This document shows positions 1 to 8,453 of a stretch of DNA of 64,000 nucleotides, one piece after another. A program made the translations under genes and the position numbers. Source of the DNA: Emticicia sp. BO119 (GTDB lineage Bacteria > Bacteroidota > Bacteroidia > Cytophagales > Spirosomataceae); assembly GCF_013912375.1 (NCBI RefSeq), contig NZ_JACETV010000001.1:1488001-1552000 (forward strand). Direction: 5' to 3'. The notes under the pieces are model-generated. The model was given only the letters and a program-made list of their open reading frames with translations, was not told where the DNA came from and searched no databases. The stretch's first letter is position 1, and each line of letters opens with the position of its first letter.

Positions 1-461
1 GGAGATTGAATTTCGAGAATTTTGGAGTAGCAGATAAACATTGGACTCTTTATGGCAGAAATTCAAATGCAGCTACACTAAGTTCTAACGTACTTAATAT
101 TTATCATTCTTCATTTGGAAATGTAGCCCAGTTTACTGGTGATGGGAATACGCAATTAAATGGCTATACACAATTAGGCTCTAACGCACCTAAAATAAAG
201 GTCATTAAATTGACCGGTACACTCGATGATGACAATTTTACTTCAGGTTCACTGAGTATTCCTATCGAAAAAATACTCTCATTTACTGCACAGGTTAAGT
301 ATTCGGAAGTTTTGTATCAGCCTAGCTCAACTGTTAATTCCTATAGCTACGAATTCCGGCTTTCGAGCCAAAATAGCCCTTATAATTTTTTTATCTTTGA
401 TGGTGTTCCGTCTGATCTTCGAGGGCAACCATATACAATTTTTATTACTTATGAGGAATAA
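1..461 (+). CDS. Hypothetical protein, 3' fragment cut by the window edge
   Basis: This is an open frame that already runs at the left edge and stops at 459-461. The only start-like codon near the edge is a TTG at 6, so the true start is probably outside the window. The visible ~150 residues are rich in Ser, Asn, Thr and Tyr, with alternating hydrophobic and polar stretches. That composition suits an exported beta-rich protein, but I recognise no family or catalytic motif. A Rho-independent hairpin follows at 541-580, so the gene ends its own transcript. Calling it a secreted beta-rich protein is inference only. Confidence 0.5.
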   Translation, partial: RLNFENFGVADKHWTLYGRNSNAATLSSNVLNIYHSSFGNVAQFTGDGNTQLNGYTQLGSNAPKIKVIKLTGTLDDDNFTSGSLSIPIEKILSFTAQVKYSEVLYQPSSTVNSYSYEFRLSSQNSPYNFFIFDGVPSDLRGQPYTIFITYEE

Positions 462-540
462 ATTTAAATTGAAGTAAACAAATATGTTTTGATATTGGAT
501 AATACATTTTGAAATTAGCCTTCAAAACGCTTGCTTTGCG

Positions 541-580
541 TCGCCTTAGAGAATGCTCGTGCATAATCTGAGGCGATTTT
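541..580 (+). terminator. Rho-independent terminator
   Basis: A 10-bp stem (541-550 with 567-576, one G-U pair) is followed by a T-rich run. It lies between the edge fragment and the flavoprotein gene at 600. Confidence 0.7.
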
Positions 581-599
581 TATATAAACCAATTTATCT

Positions 600-1823
600 A
601 TGTACGACCTCATTATTATTGGTGGTGGAGCAGCAGGTTTCTTTACGGCGATTAATGCTGCTGAAAAGAACAGAAGCCTGAAAATTGCTATTATAGAAAG
701 AGGAAGAGAGGTTTTACAGAAAGTGAAAGTATCAGGAGGTGGGCGGTGTAATGTTACACACGCCTGTTTTGAACCTGCTACTTTAATTAATTATTATCCG
801 CGTGGTAATCAGGAATTACTACAACCTTTTCAGAAATTCAATCCAACCCATACTATTGAGTGGTTTGAAAGTAGAGGGGTGAGAATCAAAAAAGAGGCTG
901 ATGGACGAATGTTTCCTGTCAGTAATTCTTCCCAAAGTATTATTGATTGTTTTATTGAGACCTGCTATAAAAACCGAATTGAAATCATAAAAAATACGCG
1001 GGTAGAAAGTATTGAAAATGAAGGAGACCGCTGGCAATTAAATACAATAGGTGATGGGCATTACCAGACCAAAAAACTCATGATTGCTACTGGCAGTGAT
1101 ACAGCCGTCTGGAAACTTTTGGGAAACCTTGGTATAAATCTTGTTTCACCCGTTCCATCCTTGTTTACTTTTAATATTAAGGATGAGAGGATTCAGGATT
1201 TAATGGGAATAAGTGTTGAAAATGTGGTTTGTCAATTAAGTGATGCGAAAACCAAATCACTCAATGATTTTTCTTCTAACGGAGCAATACTGATTACTCA
1301 CTGGGGGTTGTCTGGCCCTGCAATTTTAAAGCTATCGGCCTGGGCCGCCAGAGAATTGAATGGGTTAAATTACGAATTTGAAGTGATTATCAATTGGTTA
1401 GGTAAAACAGATATTGAGAAAGTAAGACAGCACTTGCATCAACAAATTGTAAATCAACCTAAGAAAAATGTATTGGCTAATCCTGAATTTGGCCTTTCTA
1501 TCCGGCTTTGGAAAAATCTTTGTATGGCGGCAGGCATAGGAGAGTATCAGAAATGGGCAGAAACCGGGAAAAAGCATATTATCAAACTGGTAGAACAACT
1601 GACCACTTGTCGATTCAGAGTGAACGGAAAAAGTACCTTTAAAGAGGAATTTGTAACCGCCGGAGGAGTAGATTTATCAGAGATAGATTTTGAGGCATTT
1701 TCTCTGAAAAAATACCCAAATTTATATTTAGCAGGAGAGGTATTAAATATTGATGCCGTTACTGGAGGATTTAATTTCCAGGCTGCATGGACAGGCGCGT
1801 GGATAGCTTCCCAAAATCTATGA
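600..1823 (+). CDS. BaiN/HI0933-family FAD/NAD(P)-dependent flavoprotein
   Basis: Predicted cytosolic flavin-dependent oxidoreductase of the HI0933/YhiN/BaiN family; the physiological substrate is unknown for most members. The N-terminus has the dinucleotide-binding GGGAAG (residues 8-13), followed by the family hallmark SGGGRCN (45-51) and the MFPVSNSS segment. The C-terminal FAD motifs TAGGVDLSEID and GEVLNIDAVTGGFNFQ are intact. At 407 aa it has normal family length. The ATG at 600 places the Rossmann motif right at the N-terminus, as in homologues. It converges on the minus-strand DUF1801 gene, overlapping its 3' end by 6 bp. The family call is firm; the substrate is not known. Confidence 0.93.
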   Translation: MYDLIIIGGGAAGFFTAINAAEKNRSLKIAIIERGREVLQKVKVSGGGRCNVTHACFEPATLINYYPRGNQELLQPFQKFNPTHTIEWFESRGVRIKKEADGRMFPVSNSSQSIIDCFIETCYKNRIEIIKNTRVESIENEGDRWQLNTIGDGHYQTKKLMIATGSDTAVWKLLGNLGINLVSPVPSLFTFNIKDERIQDLMGISVENVVCQLSDAKTKSLNDFSSNGAILITHWGLSGPAILKLSAWAARELNGLNYEFEVIINWLGKTDIEKVRQHLHQQIVNQPKKNVLANPEFGLSIRLWKNLCMAAGIGEYQKWAETGKKHIIKLVEQLTTCRFRVNGKSTFKEEFVTAGGVDLSEIDFEAFSLKKYPNLYLAGEVLNIDAVTGGFNFQAAWTGAWIASQNL

Positions 1824-2240
1824 TTTCTTCTTTTTTCTACCAGCCTGTAGAATTTCTGAGAATATTGATTTTTCGTTAATTTCATCTAAAATCAAGGCTT
1901 CATTTAATATTTCCAGAAAAACAGATTCTTTACTTTTCAAATCATTCAAATCAATAAGGGTTATCCCGTATATAAATTTTCTACCTTTTGGGTCTAAAAT
2001 ACCTTGCACATTTGATAACTGAAAACCTCTTAAAAAACAGACTTCAAGTCCTTTGATGGCACTTACTTTGCCAAAATAGCAAACATCCTGTTTCACTTTA
2101 TACATTGGGGTATTGATTTCAAGATGCTCTCTCATCTTTGGGTGAGCATTCAGAATCAAGATACGAAGTCTTTGCATGAGTTGCTGTAAGTGCGGAAGTT
2201 GATGATTTATAAAATCATCAGCCGATATGAACTTTATCAT
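1818..2240 (-). CDS. DUF1801 domain-containing protein
   Basis: A 140-residue cytosolic protein resembling the DUF1801 (YdhG-like) family: a short alpha/beta domain with a central stretch about a 'cYFGKVSAIKGLEVCFLRG'-type strand and a very basic Arg/Lys C-terminus. The biochemical role of the family is not settled. Its start overlaps the last 23 bp of the upstream symporter gene, so the two are probably co-transcribed and translationally coupled. A later start is possible but would cut into the N-terminal helix. It converges on the flavoprotein gene. Confidence 0.75.
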   Translation of the reverse strand: MIKFISADDFINHQLPHLQQLMQRLRILILNAHPKMREHLEINTPMYKVKQDVCYFGKVSAIKGLEVCFLRGFQLSNVQGILDPKGRKFIYGITLIDLNDLKSKESVFLEILNEALILDEINEKSIFSEILQAGRKKKKS

Positions 2241-3609
2241 CTTTTTTAATTAACGAGCCTATAATCATACCAATAATACTTGCTGTTAAACCCCATATTA
2301 ACCCTGGAATTTCTGTCGGATAAAATTCTGTTATTAGCCAAACCCCAGTACCAGCAATCATAGAAAGAATCGCACCTAAAGCCGTTGCTCTTTTCCAATA
2401 TAGGCCTGCCACCAATGGAGTAAACAGCGCTACTAAACTTAATGAAGAAGATTCACCGACTAATTCATAAATTTCTGATTTATAAAGAGATAAACTAACA
2501 CTGATAATAGTGATACCGATTACTGAAAATCTCATGATTTGGAGTAATCGTTTATCTGAAATTTTCTCGCCATACAACGGCCTTAATAGGTTTTCTCCTA
2601 CCACAGTTGCAGGGGCCAAGATTGCCCCACTACATGTACTTAATATTGCTGATAATAGGGCCCCAAAAAAAAGAATCTGCATACCTAACCCAGAATGACG
2701 CAATACCAAATTAGGAATGGTCATTTGTGAATCCCCCTCTTTTATATCCGGGTAAAGCAACGATCCGCAAAGTGCAATAACTAATGGCATGCAAGCAATA
2801 GAAATATACATAAAAGCAGACCAATATGCCCCTCGAACGGCTACTTTTACAGATTTAGCCGATAATACCCGCTGGAATACATCTTGTTGTGGAATTGAAC
2901 CCCAGCCTATAGTAATCCAGGCCCCAAAGTAGGTGATCCAACTTACCAACGATTTTTCTTTTGGAGTAAACCTGAAAAAATCGGGTTGAGTTTTTGATAT
3001 TATCTGTTCCCATCCGCCAAGTTCTGTCACCAACTCTATCATCAAAATTAACAGACCAATAATAATGATAGCTGTCTGAATTGTATCTGTAATCGCAACA
3101 GACCACATTCCTCCTATATAGGTATAGAAAACGACAATGGTTGCGCAAAACAGAACACCGTATATAAATGGGATTCCTGCCACTGCCTGTAAGACTATCG
3201 CTAAGGCAACTAATTGCGCGGCAATCCAGCTAAAATAGGAAGGTATCAGAAAAAGCGCCGAAATCCATTCTACATTTTTATTAAACCGGATACGGAAATA
3301 ATCGCTGAAAGTAAGTATATTTAATTTATATAAAGGGCGAGCAAAGAAAAGACCAATTAATAATAAGCACAGAGATGCACCAAAAGGGTCTTCAATTACT
3401 CCGATCAAACCGTTTTCAATAAATTCAGATGATGCCCCCATTACAGTTTCAGAGCCAAACCAGGTTGCAAAAAGCCCAGATGCTACTACATAAGTGGGCA
3501 TTTTTCTGCCTGCAATAGCAAAATCATTTGTTGTTTTTACGAATTTTGATGCAAACCATCCTACAAGCACAGTACCAAATAAATACAGAATAATAAATAT
3601 CAGAAGCAT
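2218..3609 (-). CDS. Sodium:solute symporter (SSS family)
   Basis: Inner-membrane secondary transporter of the sodium:solute symporter family. At 463 aa it has about 12-13 hydrophobic segments. Family signs include the early 'FAIAGRKMP' loop followed by GLFATWFGSETVMGAS (about residues 32-65), matching the conserved first unwound helix region of SSS proteins, and the central 'GAILAPATVVGENLLRP' region. It couples uptake of an organic solute to the Na+ gradient; the solute cannot be read from the sequence. It is followed by, and overlaps, the DUF1801 gene. The 237-nt gap upstream is very AT-rich, and I found no convincing promoter in it. Confidence 0.9.
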   Translation of the reverse strand: MLLIFIILYLFGTVLVGWFASKFVKTTNDFAIAGRKMPTYVVASGLFATWFGSETVMGASSEFIENGLIGVIEDPFGASLCLLLIGLFFARPLYKLNILTFSDYFRIRFNKNVEWISALFLIPSYFSWIAAQLVALAIVLQAVAGIPFIYGVLFCATIVVFYTYIGGMWSVAITDTIQTAIIIIGLLILMIELVTELGGWEQIISKTQPDFFRFTPKEKSLVSWITYFGAWITIGWGSIPQQDVFQRVLSAKSVKVAVRGAYWSAFMYISIACMPLVIALCGSLLYPDIKEGDSQMTIPNLVLRHSGLGMQILFFGALLSAILSTCSGAILAPATVVGENLLRPLYGEKISDKRLLQIMRFSVIGITIISVSLSLYKSEIYELVGESSSLSLVALFTPLVAGLYWKRATALGAILSMIAGTGVWLITEFYPTEIPGLIWGLTASIIGMIIGSLIKKDDKVHIG

Positions 3610-3846
3610 ACAATGATTTTGGTATGTTGAATTTTAATAATTTAAAGGTTTGAAAATAGTAATTTTTCTTTTTTTATTCTCTACTGGTTACTTTTTTTAA
3701 AGTATTTTGTATTTATTGAATAAATTTCATTGCTAAAAGGAACGTAAATGTTTTTTTAATATAAAATTTGTGACTTTATTTTTTAATTTAAGTCCAAATT
3801 AGCAAATATTCGTTAAATCCTATTTTTACTTAAATAATGCGCAACT

Positions 3847-4680
3847 GTGACCCATCTTATTGAGCGATTTACAGAAATATTAAAAAAAGGGAAATATAAC
3901 TCCCAAACTATTGCTGCTTACCGTAATGCCATTTTCGTTTTCTATAACCATTTCCGTGATTTGCCTCAAAGCAAAATTACGGAGGAATTGATTTCAAATT
4001 ATTTAATTGAATTAAGTGAAAAAAAAGGTGGTTCTACGGATGCCTCTAAACAGGCAGGCAAAGCGATAAAACTTTTTTTTGAGGTGATTTTCAAGCGCAA
4101 GCTTGGTATTAAAGCCTCGGGTGAGATGAAAGAGGATACATTGCCAGAAATTTTAACCGAAAATGAGGTGGAAAGTATCATTGGTGCGCTCGATAATCCT
4201 AAGCATAAGGCGTTAATGGCAACTATTTATGCAATGGGCTTAAAGTTGAGTGATATTCTGATTATGAAAGTAAATGACTTAGATATGGAAACAAAACTTA
4301 TCATGGTTCCACCATCTAAAACGGATAAAGGCAGAAAACTAAAGATACCCAACAAATTAATTCCGATTCTGATGGCCTATTTTGATAAACATAAGCCCAA
4401 GGAGTTGTTATTTGTTGGTGAAAAGGGTAAACCTTATAGTCCCAGAAGTGTGCAACTGGTATTCCAGCAAGCATTAGTAAAAGCTAAAATTGAAAAAAAT
4501 GCAACAGTACATACCTTAAGACACAGCTATGCCGTGCATTGTCTGGAGCGAGGAATTGATATTCATTTGTTAAAAGAAATTCTGGGGCATAAGTATCTAC
4601 AAACTACTTCGATGTATTATCAGATAGCTCAAATTGATTTGGCAAATATCAGAAGTCCATTTGAAGACTTAGAATTTTGA
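3847..4680 (+). CDS. Tyrosine-type recombinase/integrase (XerD-like) with Arg I replaced by Lys
   Basis: A site-specific recombinase with an N-terminal SAM-like core-binding domain (about 1-90) and a C-terminal catalytic domain. Visible catalytic residues are the Lys in the beta-hairpin 'SKTDKGRKLKIP', the HTLRH box (about 223-227), LGH (about 246-248) and the nucleophilic Tyr in TTSMYYQ (about 257). The position that is Arg in the usual 'TGLRxSEL' box is Lys133 (GLKLSD), so the first of the two catalytic arginines is missing. The start is GTG. The gene stands alone, with no excisionase, cargo or obvious att repeat, and a strong hairpin abuts its stop codon. It could be a lineage-specific housekeeping-like recombinase or a weakened enzyme. 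Confidence 0.88.
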   Translation: MTHLIERFTEILKKGKYNSQTIAAYRNAIFVFYNHFRDLPQSKITEELISNYLIELSEKKGGSTDASKQAGKAIKLFFEVIFKRKLGIKASGEMKEDTLPEILTENEVESIIGALDNPKHKALMATIYAMGLKLSDILIMKVNDLDMETKLIMVPPSKTDKGRKLKIPNKLIPILMAYFDKHKPKELLFVGEKGKPYSPRSVQLVFQQALVKAKIEKNATVHTLRHSYAVHCLERGIDIHLLKEILGHKYLQTTSMYYQIAQIDLANIRSPFEDLEF

Positions 4681-4726
4681 GAAAGCAATGCCAACAAAAT
4701 CAGTTGGTTTTGTTGGCATTGCTTTC
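4681..4726. terminator. Bidirectional 19-bp perfect hairpin between convergent genes
   Basis: Arms 4681-4699 and 4708-4726 are perfect 19-nt inverted repeats with an 8-nt loop. The hairpin begins on the base after the recombinase stop codon and ends 5 nt before the pdxA stop. The T-tract is poor, but the position between convergent genes fits a shared terminator. Confidence 0.65.
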
Positions 4727-4731
4727 TGGTT

Positions 4732-5808
4732 TCAATCTTCCATACTTGCTTCTTTCAGAACGATATTTTTCTTTTTCAAAGAATTTAATTCTAATTCTTC
4801 GAGTTGTGTTCTATTTTTAGCGACATCAATTGCTGTATATATGGCCTGAATCATTGAGGTCTCATCTGCTTGATTTTTGCCTGCTATATCATAGGCTGTT
4901 CCATGATCAGGAGAAGTACGGACCTTTGGAAGTGCTGCTGTAAAGTTTACGCCATTTTCAAAGGCCAACATTTTAAATGGCATTAATCCCTGGTCGTGAT
5001 ACATAGCTAAAACTGCATCGTATTGTTTCCAAGAGGCTGTTCCAAAAAAACCATCAGCAGGGAATGGTCCAAAAACTAAAGTTCCTTTTTTCTTGATTTC
5101 GGCCAAGGCCGGTTGAATAATTTCTTTTTCTTCATTACCTAAAAGGCCGTTTTCTCCTGCGTGTGGATTTAGCCCTAAAACTGCAATTCGGGGTTTCTGA
5201 ATACTAAAATCTCTTTTGAGAGAGGTATGTATCTGCTCTATTTTTTTTATAATAAGTTCTTTATTAATCTTTCTTTTTACCTGATCTAACGGCAAATGCC
5301 CAGTTACTACACCTACTTTAAGTTGTTCACTAACCATAAACATCAACGCATCATCAGTTTCAAATTCCTTGGCAAGAAATTCGGTATGTCCAGGAAATTG
5401 GAACTCTTCACTCTGAATATTGTGCTTACTTACAGGGGCGGTTACCAAAGCGTCAATTTTTCCTGCTTTCAAATCAGCTACCGATCTTTTTAATGCTTCA
5501 AAAGCTAATTTTCCTGCCTCCGGGGTAGTTTTCCCTGGTTGTACTTCCAGGTTCTGGTCATTAATGCAGTTAATGACGTTCACCTGTTTATGGTTTATTT
5601 GCTCAATTTTCTGAATTGTGAAAAACTGCCAGTCCTTTAGTTCTAATTGTTGACGATATCTATTAATGACTTTTCCAGAACCATAGATAACAGGGGTGCA
5701 GATTTTGTTTAATCGATTACCCCCAACCGCTTTTAGTATTACCTCCGGACCTATACCATTTATGTCTCCGATACTAATGCCTATTACAGGTTTATGTTGT
5801 TCGCTCAC
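4732..5808 (-). CDS. pdxA: 4-hydroxythreonine-4-phosphate dehydrogenase PdxA
   Basis: A cytosolic NAD-dependent, metal-requiring enzyme of DXP-dependent pyridoxal 5'-phosphate synthesis; it oxidises 4-phosphohydroxy-L-threonine. The three metal-binding histidine regions are present: GHTEFLA (about residue 140), LNPHAGENG (about 211) and MYHDQGLMPFK (about 270). The N-terminal 'GISIGDINGIGPEV' segment is typical. At 358 aa it is slightly longer than the E. coli enzyme. It is divergent from the dehydrogenase-like gene that begins near 5977 and convergent with the recombinase. No other B6 genes are nearby. Confidence 0.95.
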   Translation of the reverse strand: MSEQHKPVIGISIGDINGIGPEVILKAVGGNRLNKICTPVIYGSGKVINRYRQQLELKDWQFFTIQKIEQINHKQVNVINCINDQNLEVQPGKTTPEAGKLAFEALKRSVADLKAGKIDALVTAPVSKHNIQSEEFQFPGHTEFLAKEFETDDALMFMVSEQLKVGVVTGHLPLDQVKRKINKELIIKKIEQIHTSLKRDFSIQKPRIAVLGLNPHAGENGLLGNEEKEIIQPALAEIKKKGTLVFGPFPADGFFGTASWKQYDAVLAMYHDQGLMPFKMLAFENGVNFTAALPKVRTSPDHGTAYDIAGKNQADETSMIQAIYTAIDVAKNRTQLEELELNSLKKKNIVLKEASMED

Positions 5809-5908
5809 TTTTTATTAATTTAATTATTTCAAATCTGGCTTTAATTGTGGAAGATAAATGCGACTGAACCAAGCGCATATCTAACAACGTTTATTATTAA
5901 AAATATGT

Positions 5909-5938
5909 TTGACATTTTTACCTGTAAACGTAATTTTG
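5909..5938 (+). promoter_or_regulatory. Bacteroidota-type promoter (TTG-N19-TAATTTTG)
   Basis: A -33 TTG (5909-5911), 19-nt spacer and -7 TAATTTTG (5931-5938) match the Bacteroidota primary-sigma consensus TTG / TAnnTTTG exactly. Transcription would start near 5944, inside the longest open frame from 5845. The GTG at 5977 is therefore the better start for the downstream gene. Confidence 0.7.
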
Positions 5939-5976
5939 TTGCAATTTACTTACAATCATACGATAAAAAAAATACT

Positions 5977-6933
5977 GTGGATACAATTAAACCCTCCAAT
6001 CAAAGTTCTGTTTTAATAGTAGATGAAATGCATTTGAGTCTGTTGCCAATGCTCGAAAAGATAGGTTATTTTCCTGATTATCGGCCAGAAATAAAGAGAC
6101 AGGAAATAATTGATATTCTTGGAGATTATAAGGGAATGCTTATCAGAAGTAAGACTAAAGTTGATGAGGGATTATTGAAAAATGCGAGCAATCTAAAATT
6201 TATTGGTAGGGCAGGAGCTGGCTTAGATTTGATAGATAAGGTTACCGCAGAAGGTAAAGGTATCAGAGTTTTTGCCGCTAATGAAGGAAATCGGGTTGCA
6301 GTAGCAGAGCATATAATAGGAATGCTCTTAGCTTTGATGAATAATCTGCTAATTGCTGACCACCAGGTAAGAGAGGGAAAATGGTTGCGTGAAGAAAACA
6401 GGGGTTACGAAATTTTTGGGAAAACCGTAGGTATAATTGGATATGGTAATAATGGTTCTGAAACAGCAAAAAGATTGGCAGCATTTGGCTGTAAAATTTT
6501 AGCTTATGATAAATACAAAGTAGAATTTTCAGACGGATATGCTACTGAATCAACTATGCAAGAGATTTTTGATAAAGCTGATATTCTAAGCTTTCACGTT
6601 CCGCTTACGAATGAAACTTATCAATTAGCTAATCGTGAGTTTTTGAATTCATTTGCTAATAATATCTATATAGCAAATGCATCTCGTGGAGAGATTGTGG
6701 TTTTAGACGCACTTTTGGAAGGGTTAAACACAGGTAAAATAAGGGGCGCATGCCTTGATGTATTGGAAAATGAAAAATTAAACCAACTTACCTCTGTTCA
6801 GAAAGATACATTTGAGCAATTGTTAAAATCTGACAAGGTAATTTTTAGCCCTCATGTTGCCGGCTGGACTCATGAATCTTATATCAGAATAAATGAGATT
6901 CTGATAGATAAGATTCAAGCTATTTTTAATTGA
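5977..6933 (+). CDS. D-3-phosphoglycerate dehydrogenase-like 2-hydroxyacid dehydrogenase
   Basis: An NAD-dependent D-isomer-specific 2-hydroxyacid dehydrogenase, closest in layout to short phosphoglycerate dehydrogenases that lack the ACT domain. Visible motifs are GRAGAGLDLID (substrate domain), the Rossmann GIIGYGNNG, NASRGE with the catalytic Arg, LDVLENE, and SPHVAGWTHES with the catalytic His. I place the start at GTG 5977 (318 aa). The ATG at 5845 would add 44 residues not expected in the family and would lie upstream of a consensus promoter. The likely role is serine biosynthesis, but other 2-hydroxyacids are possible because no serine-pathway neighbour is present. Confidence 0.85.
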   Translation: MDTIKPSNQSSVLIVDEMHLSLLPMLEKIGYFPDYRPEIKRQEIIDILGDYKGMLIRSKTKVDEGLLKNASNLKFIGRAGAGLDLIDKVTAEGKGIRVFAANEGNRVAVAEHIIGMLLALMNNLLIADHQVREGKWLREENRGYEIFGKTVGIIGYGNNGSETAKRLAAFGCKILAYDKYKVEFSDGYATESTMQEIFDKADILSFHVPLTNETYQLANREFLNSFANNIYIANASRGEIVVLDALLEGLNTGKIRGACLDVLENEKLNQLTSVQKDTFEQLLKSDKVIFSPHVAGWTHESYIRINEILIDKIQAIFN

Positions 6934-6940
6934 TATTGAA

Positions 6941-6978
6941 AACAGACACCAATAACCTTATTGGTGTCTGTTTTTTAT
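6941..6978. terminator. Bidirectional Rho-independent terminator
   Basis: A perfect 15-bp stem (6941-6955 with 6958-6972) is followed by a T-run on the plus strand. It lies between the convergent dehydrogenase and peptidase genes. Confidence 0.8.
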
Positions 6979-6987
6979 ACATGGAGA

Positions 6988-8292
6988 TTATTTACGTTTC
7001 TTTTTCTTAGGAGTTTCTTCCTCCTCGTCATCCTCTTCATATTCCTCCTCGTCATCCTCTTCATATTCTTCCTCGTCATCCTCTTCATATCCCTCTTCTT
7101 CGTCATCCTCTTCTTCCTCGTCATCCTCTTCTTCATCGTCCTCCTCCTCTTCATATTCCTCTTCTTCTTCCTCCTCGTTATCATCATATTCTTCTTCTTC
7201 AGGTTCATCACCATAAGTGAAGCTATAATCTTCATCTATAGCATTTTTAGTGCAAAGCTTATCAAGTTCCTCTACAAATCCATCAGGGTCTTCGGTAAGA
7301 ATCTCAAAATTGGTGATATAGGTATATTCGATTTCAGTTTCATCATCTACTTCTGAATAATAATCGAAGTAAAAATCCTCTTCACTCTCAACGTATTTCA
7401 TACATAACTTCTCAAGCTTTGTGGAAAACTTTTCTGTATCTTCCACATTAATCCAGAATTCGTTAATGTACATCATTCCATCAACTGCAAAGTTTGACTC
7501 ATCACTTTCATCCCAGACTCCGTCACTAAAATCAAGATTTTCTACTGATTGAATAATCCATGAATCGTTGCCATTATATTCTTTATGAATTACATAATCA
7601 TATGGAATATAACAATAGCCCTTATCCCCCCAATTTTTTCCCCATGAATTACGAACAATGAACATTCTGTCAGGATCAGAATAACCGACACAAAGCATCG
7701 CATGCCAGCCATGAGTTGTTCTTACATTATCTGATTTGCGTGGCATAGGTACTCGCCCTTTATTTTTATTCGCCTCATCAAAAGAATCAAACGTATTCAG
7801 ACAGAAGGCAATAGGATAGCCTTCTGCAAGAGTATTTTTCCACAAGTCAAGATTTAACTCTATGTACTCAGCATCGACAATTTTAAAGTTAGCTCCGTGG
7901 TCATAAGCAGATTGATCAGGTTCATATAAAATCATGGTTTTGTCATTAGGCCAAAGATCTTCCGAGCAAGCTCCATATTCTTTTAAACCCTCAATTGCAT
8001 TATACATAATTGAGCCGCAGTCTTTGTCTTGTGAATCATCCATATAACGTGCGTTGTAATAGATGTATAAACGACTTACATCTCCTGATTCACCTAAAGT
8101 TCTTTTGGCGAGGTATTCATAGGCGCCTGCAAAAGCATTGGCAACGCAACTGTTGCCTACTTGCATTTCTACTTCAGTGAGGTGGTCTCTCAAATCAACT
8201 TTTGATGGTAGTTTATCGAATTTACCCGCCTTTTTTCTTTTTATATCTGCAGGGATTGCTCCGGCACGGTAGCCGCCGATTCTGTTTTCCAT
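6988..8292 (-). CDS. Papain-like (C1-type) cysteine peptidase with a long acidic tail and basic C-terminus
   Basis: The N-terminal ~280 residues form a papain-fold peptidase. The nucleophile is Cys49 in VGNSCVANAFAG, which replaces the usual QGxCGSCWAF. The catalytic His is in THGWHAMLCVGY (about 190-200) and the Asn in VRNSWGKNWGDKGY (about 213). No signal peptide or classical propeptide is visible, so the protein may be cytosolic or exported by an unrecognised route. Residues from about 290 to 360 form an acidic domain with two repeats of an 'E/DKLCxK' type element. About 65 residues of almost pure Glu/Asp/Tyr follow, and the protein ends in TPKKKKRK. The tail is encoded by tandem 24-nt repeats. 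Substrate and role are unknown. Confidence 0.85.
   Translation of the reverse strand: MENRIGGYRAGAIPADIKRKKAGKFDKLPSKVDLRDHLTEVEMQVGNSCVANAFAGAYEYLAKRTLGESGDVSRLYIYYNARYMDDSQDKDCGSIMYNAIEGLKEYGACSEDLWPNDKTMILYEPDQSAYDHGANFKIVDAEYIELNLDLWKNTLAEGYPIAFCLNTFDSFDEANKNKGRVPMPRKSDNVRTTHGWHAMLCVGYSDPDRMFIVRNSWGKNWGDKGYCYIPYDYVIHKEYNGNDSWIIQSVENLDFSDGVWDESDESNFAVDGMMYINEFWINVEDTEKFSTKLEKLCMKYVESEEDFYFDYYSEVDDETEIEYTYITNFEILTEDPDGFVEELDKLCTKNAIDEDYSFTYGDEPEEEEYDDNEEEEEEEYEEEEDDEEEDDEEEEDDEEEGYEEDDEEEYEEDDEEEYEEDDEEEETPKKKKRK
7020..7091 (-). repeat. Tandem 24-nt repeat encoding an acidic EEDDEEEY-type unit
   Basis: Three consecutive 24-nt units (7020-7043, 7044-7067, 7068-7091, the last imperfect) lie within the peptidase's acidic tail. 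Degenerate copies continue to about 7200. The length (a multiple of 3) lets copies be lost or gained without changing frame. Confidence 0.75.
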
Positions 8293-8400
8293 TTTGTTTA
8301 GAGTAGAGGTTAAATCTTAATGAATAATAGGGGTTAAAATTTCTTCAAAAATAAGAGATTGTAATGAAATGCGAATATTTTAGAAATTAAAATTTAATGG

Positions 8401-8443
8401 AATAAATAAGGGTAAAATGTAGCATATTTTACCCTTATTTATT
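8401..8443 (-). terminator. Long perfect inverted repeat downstream of ybeY
   Basis: Perfect 18-nt arms (8401-8418 and 8426-8443) flank a 7-nt loop. The hairpin lies just past the ybeY stop on the minus strand and probably ends the RND-ybeY transcript. It would also isolate the peptidase gene downstream. Confidence 0.7.
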
Positions 8444-8453
8444 AGATGATAAT

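Noticed and set aside
3610-4732. Integrase as the mark of a mobile island
   Set aside because: No att-like direct repeats, tRNA gene, transposition genes or cargo flank it. Its neighbours are ordinary housekeeping genes.
6961-7356. 131-aa plus-strand ORF, nearly all Phe, Leu, Ile and Val
   Set aside because: It is the antisense of the Glu/Asp repeat of the peptidase; the composition is a by-product of the GAA/GAT-type codons on the other strand.
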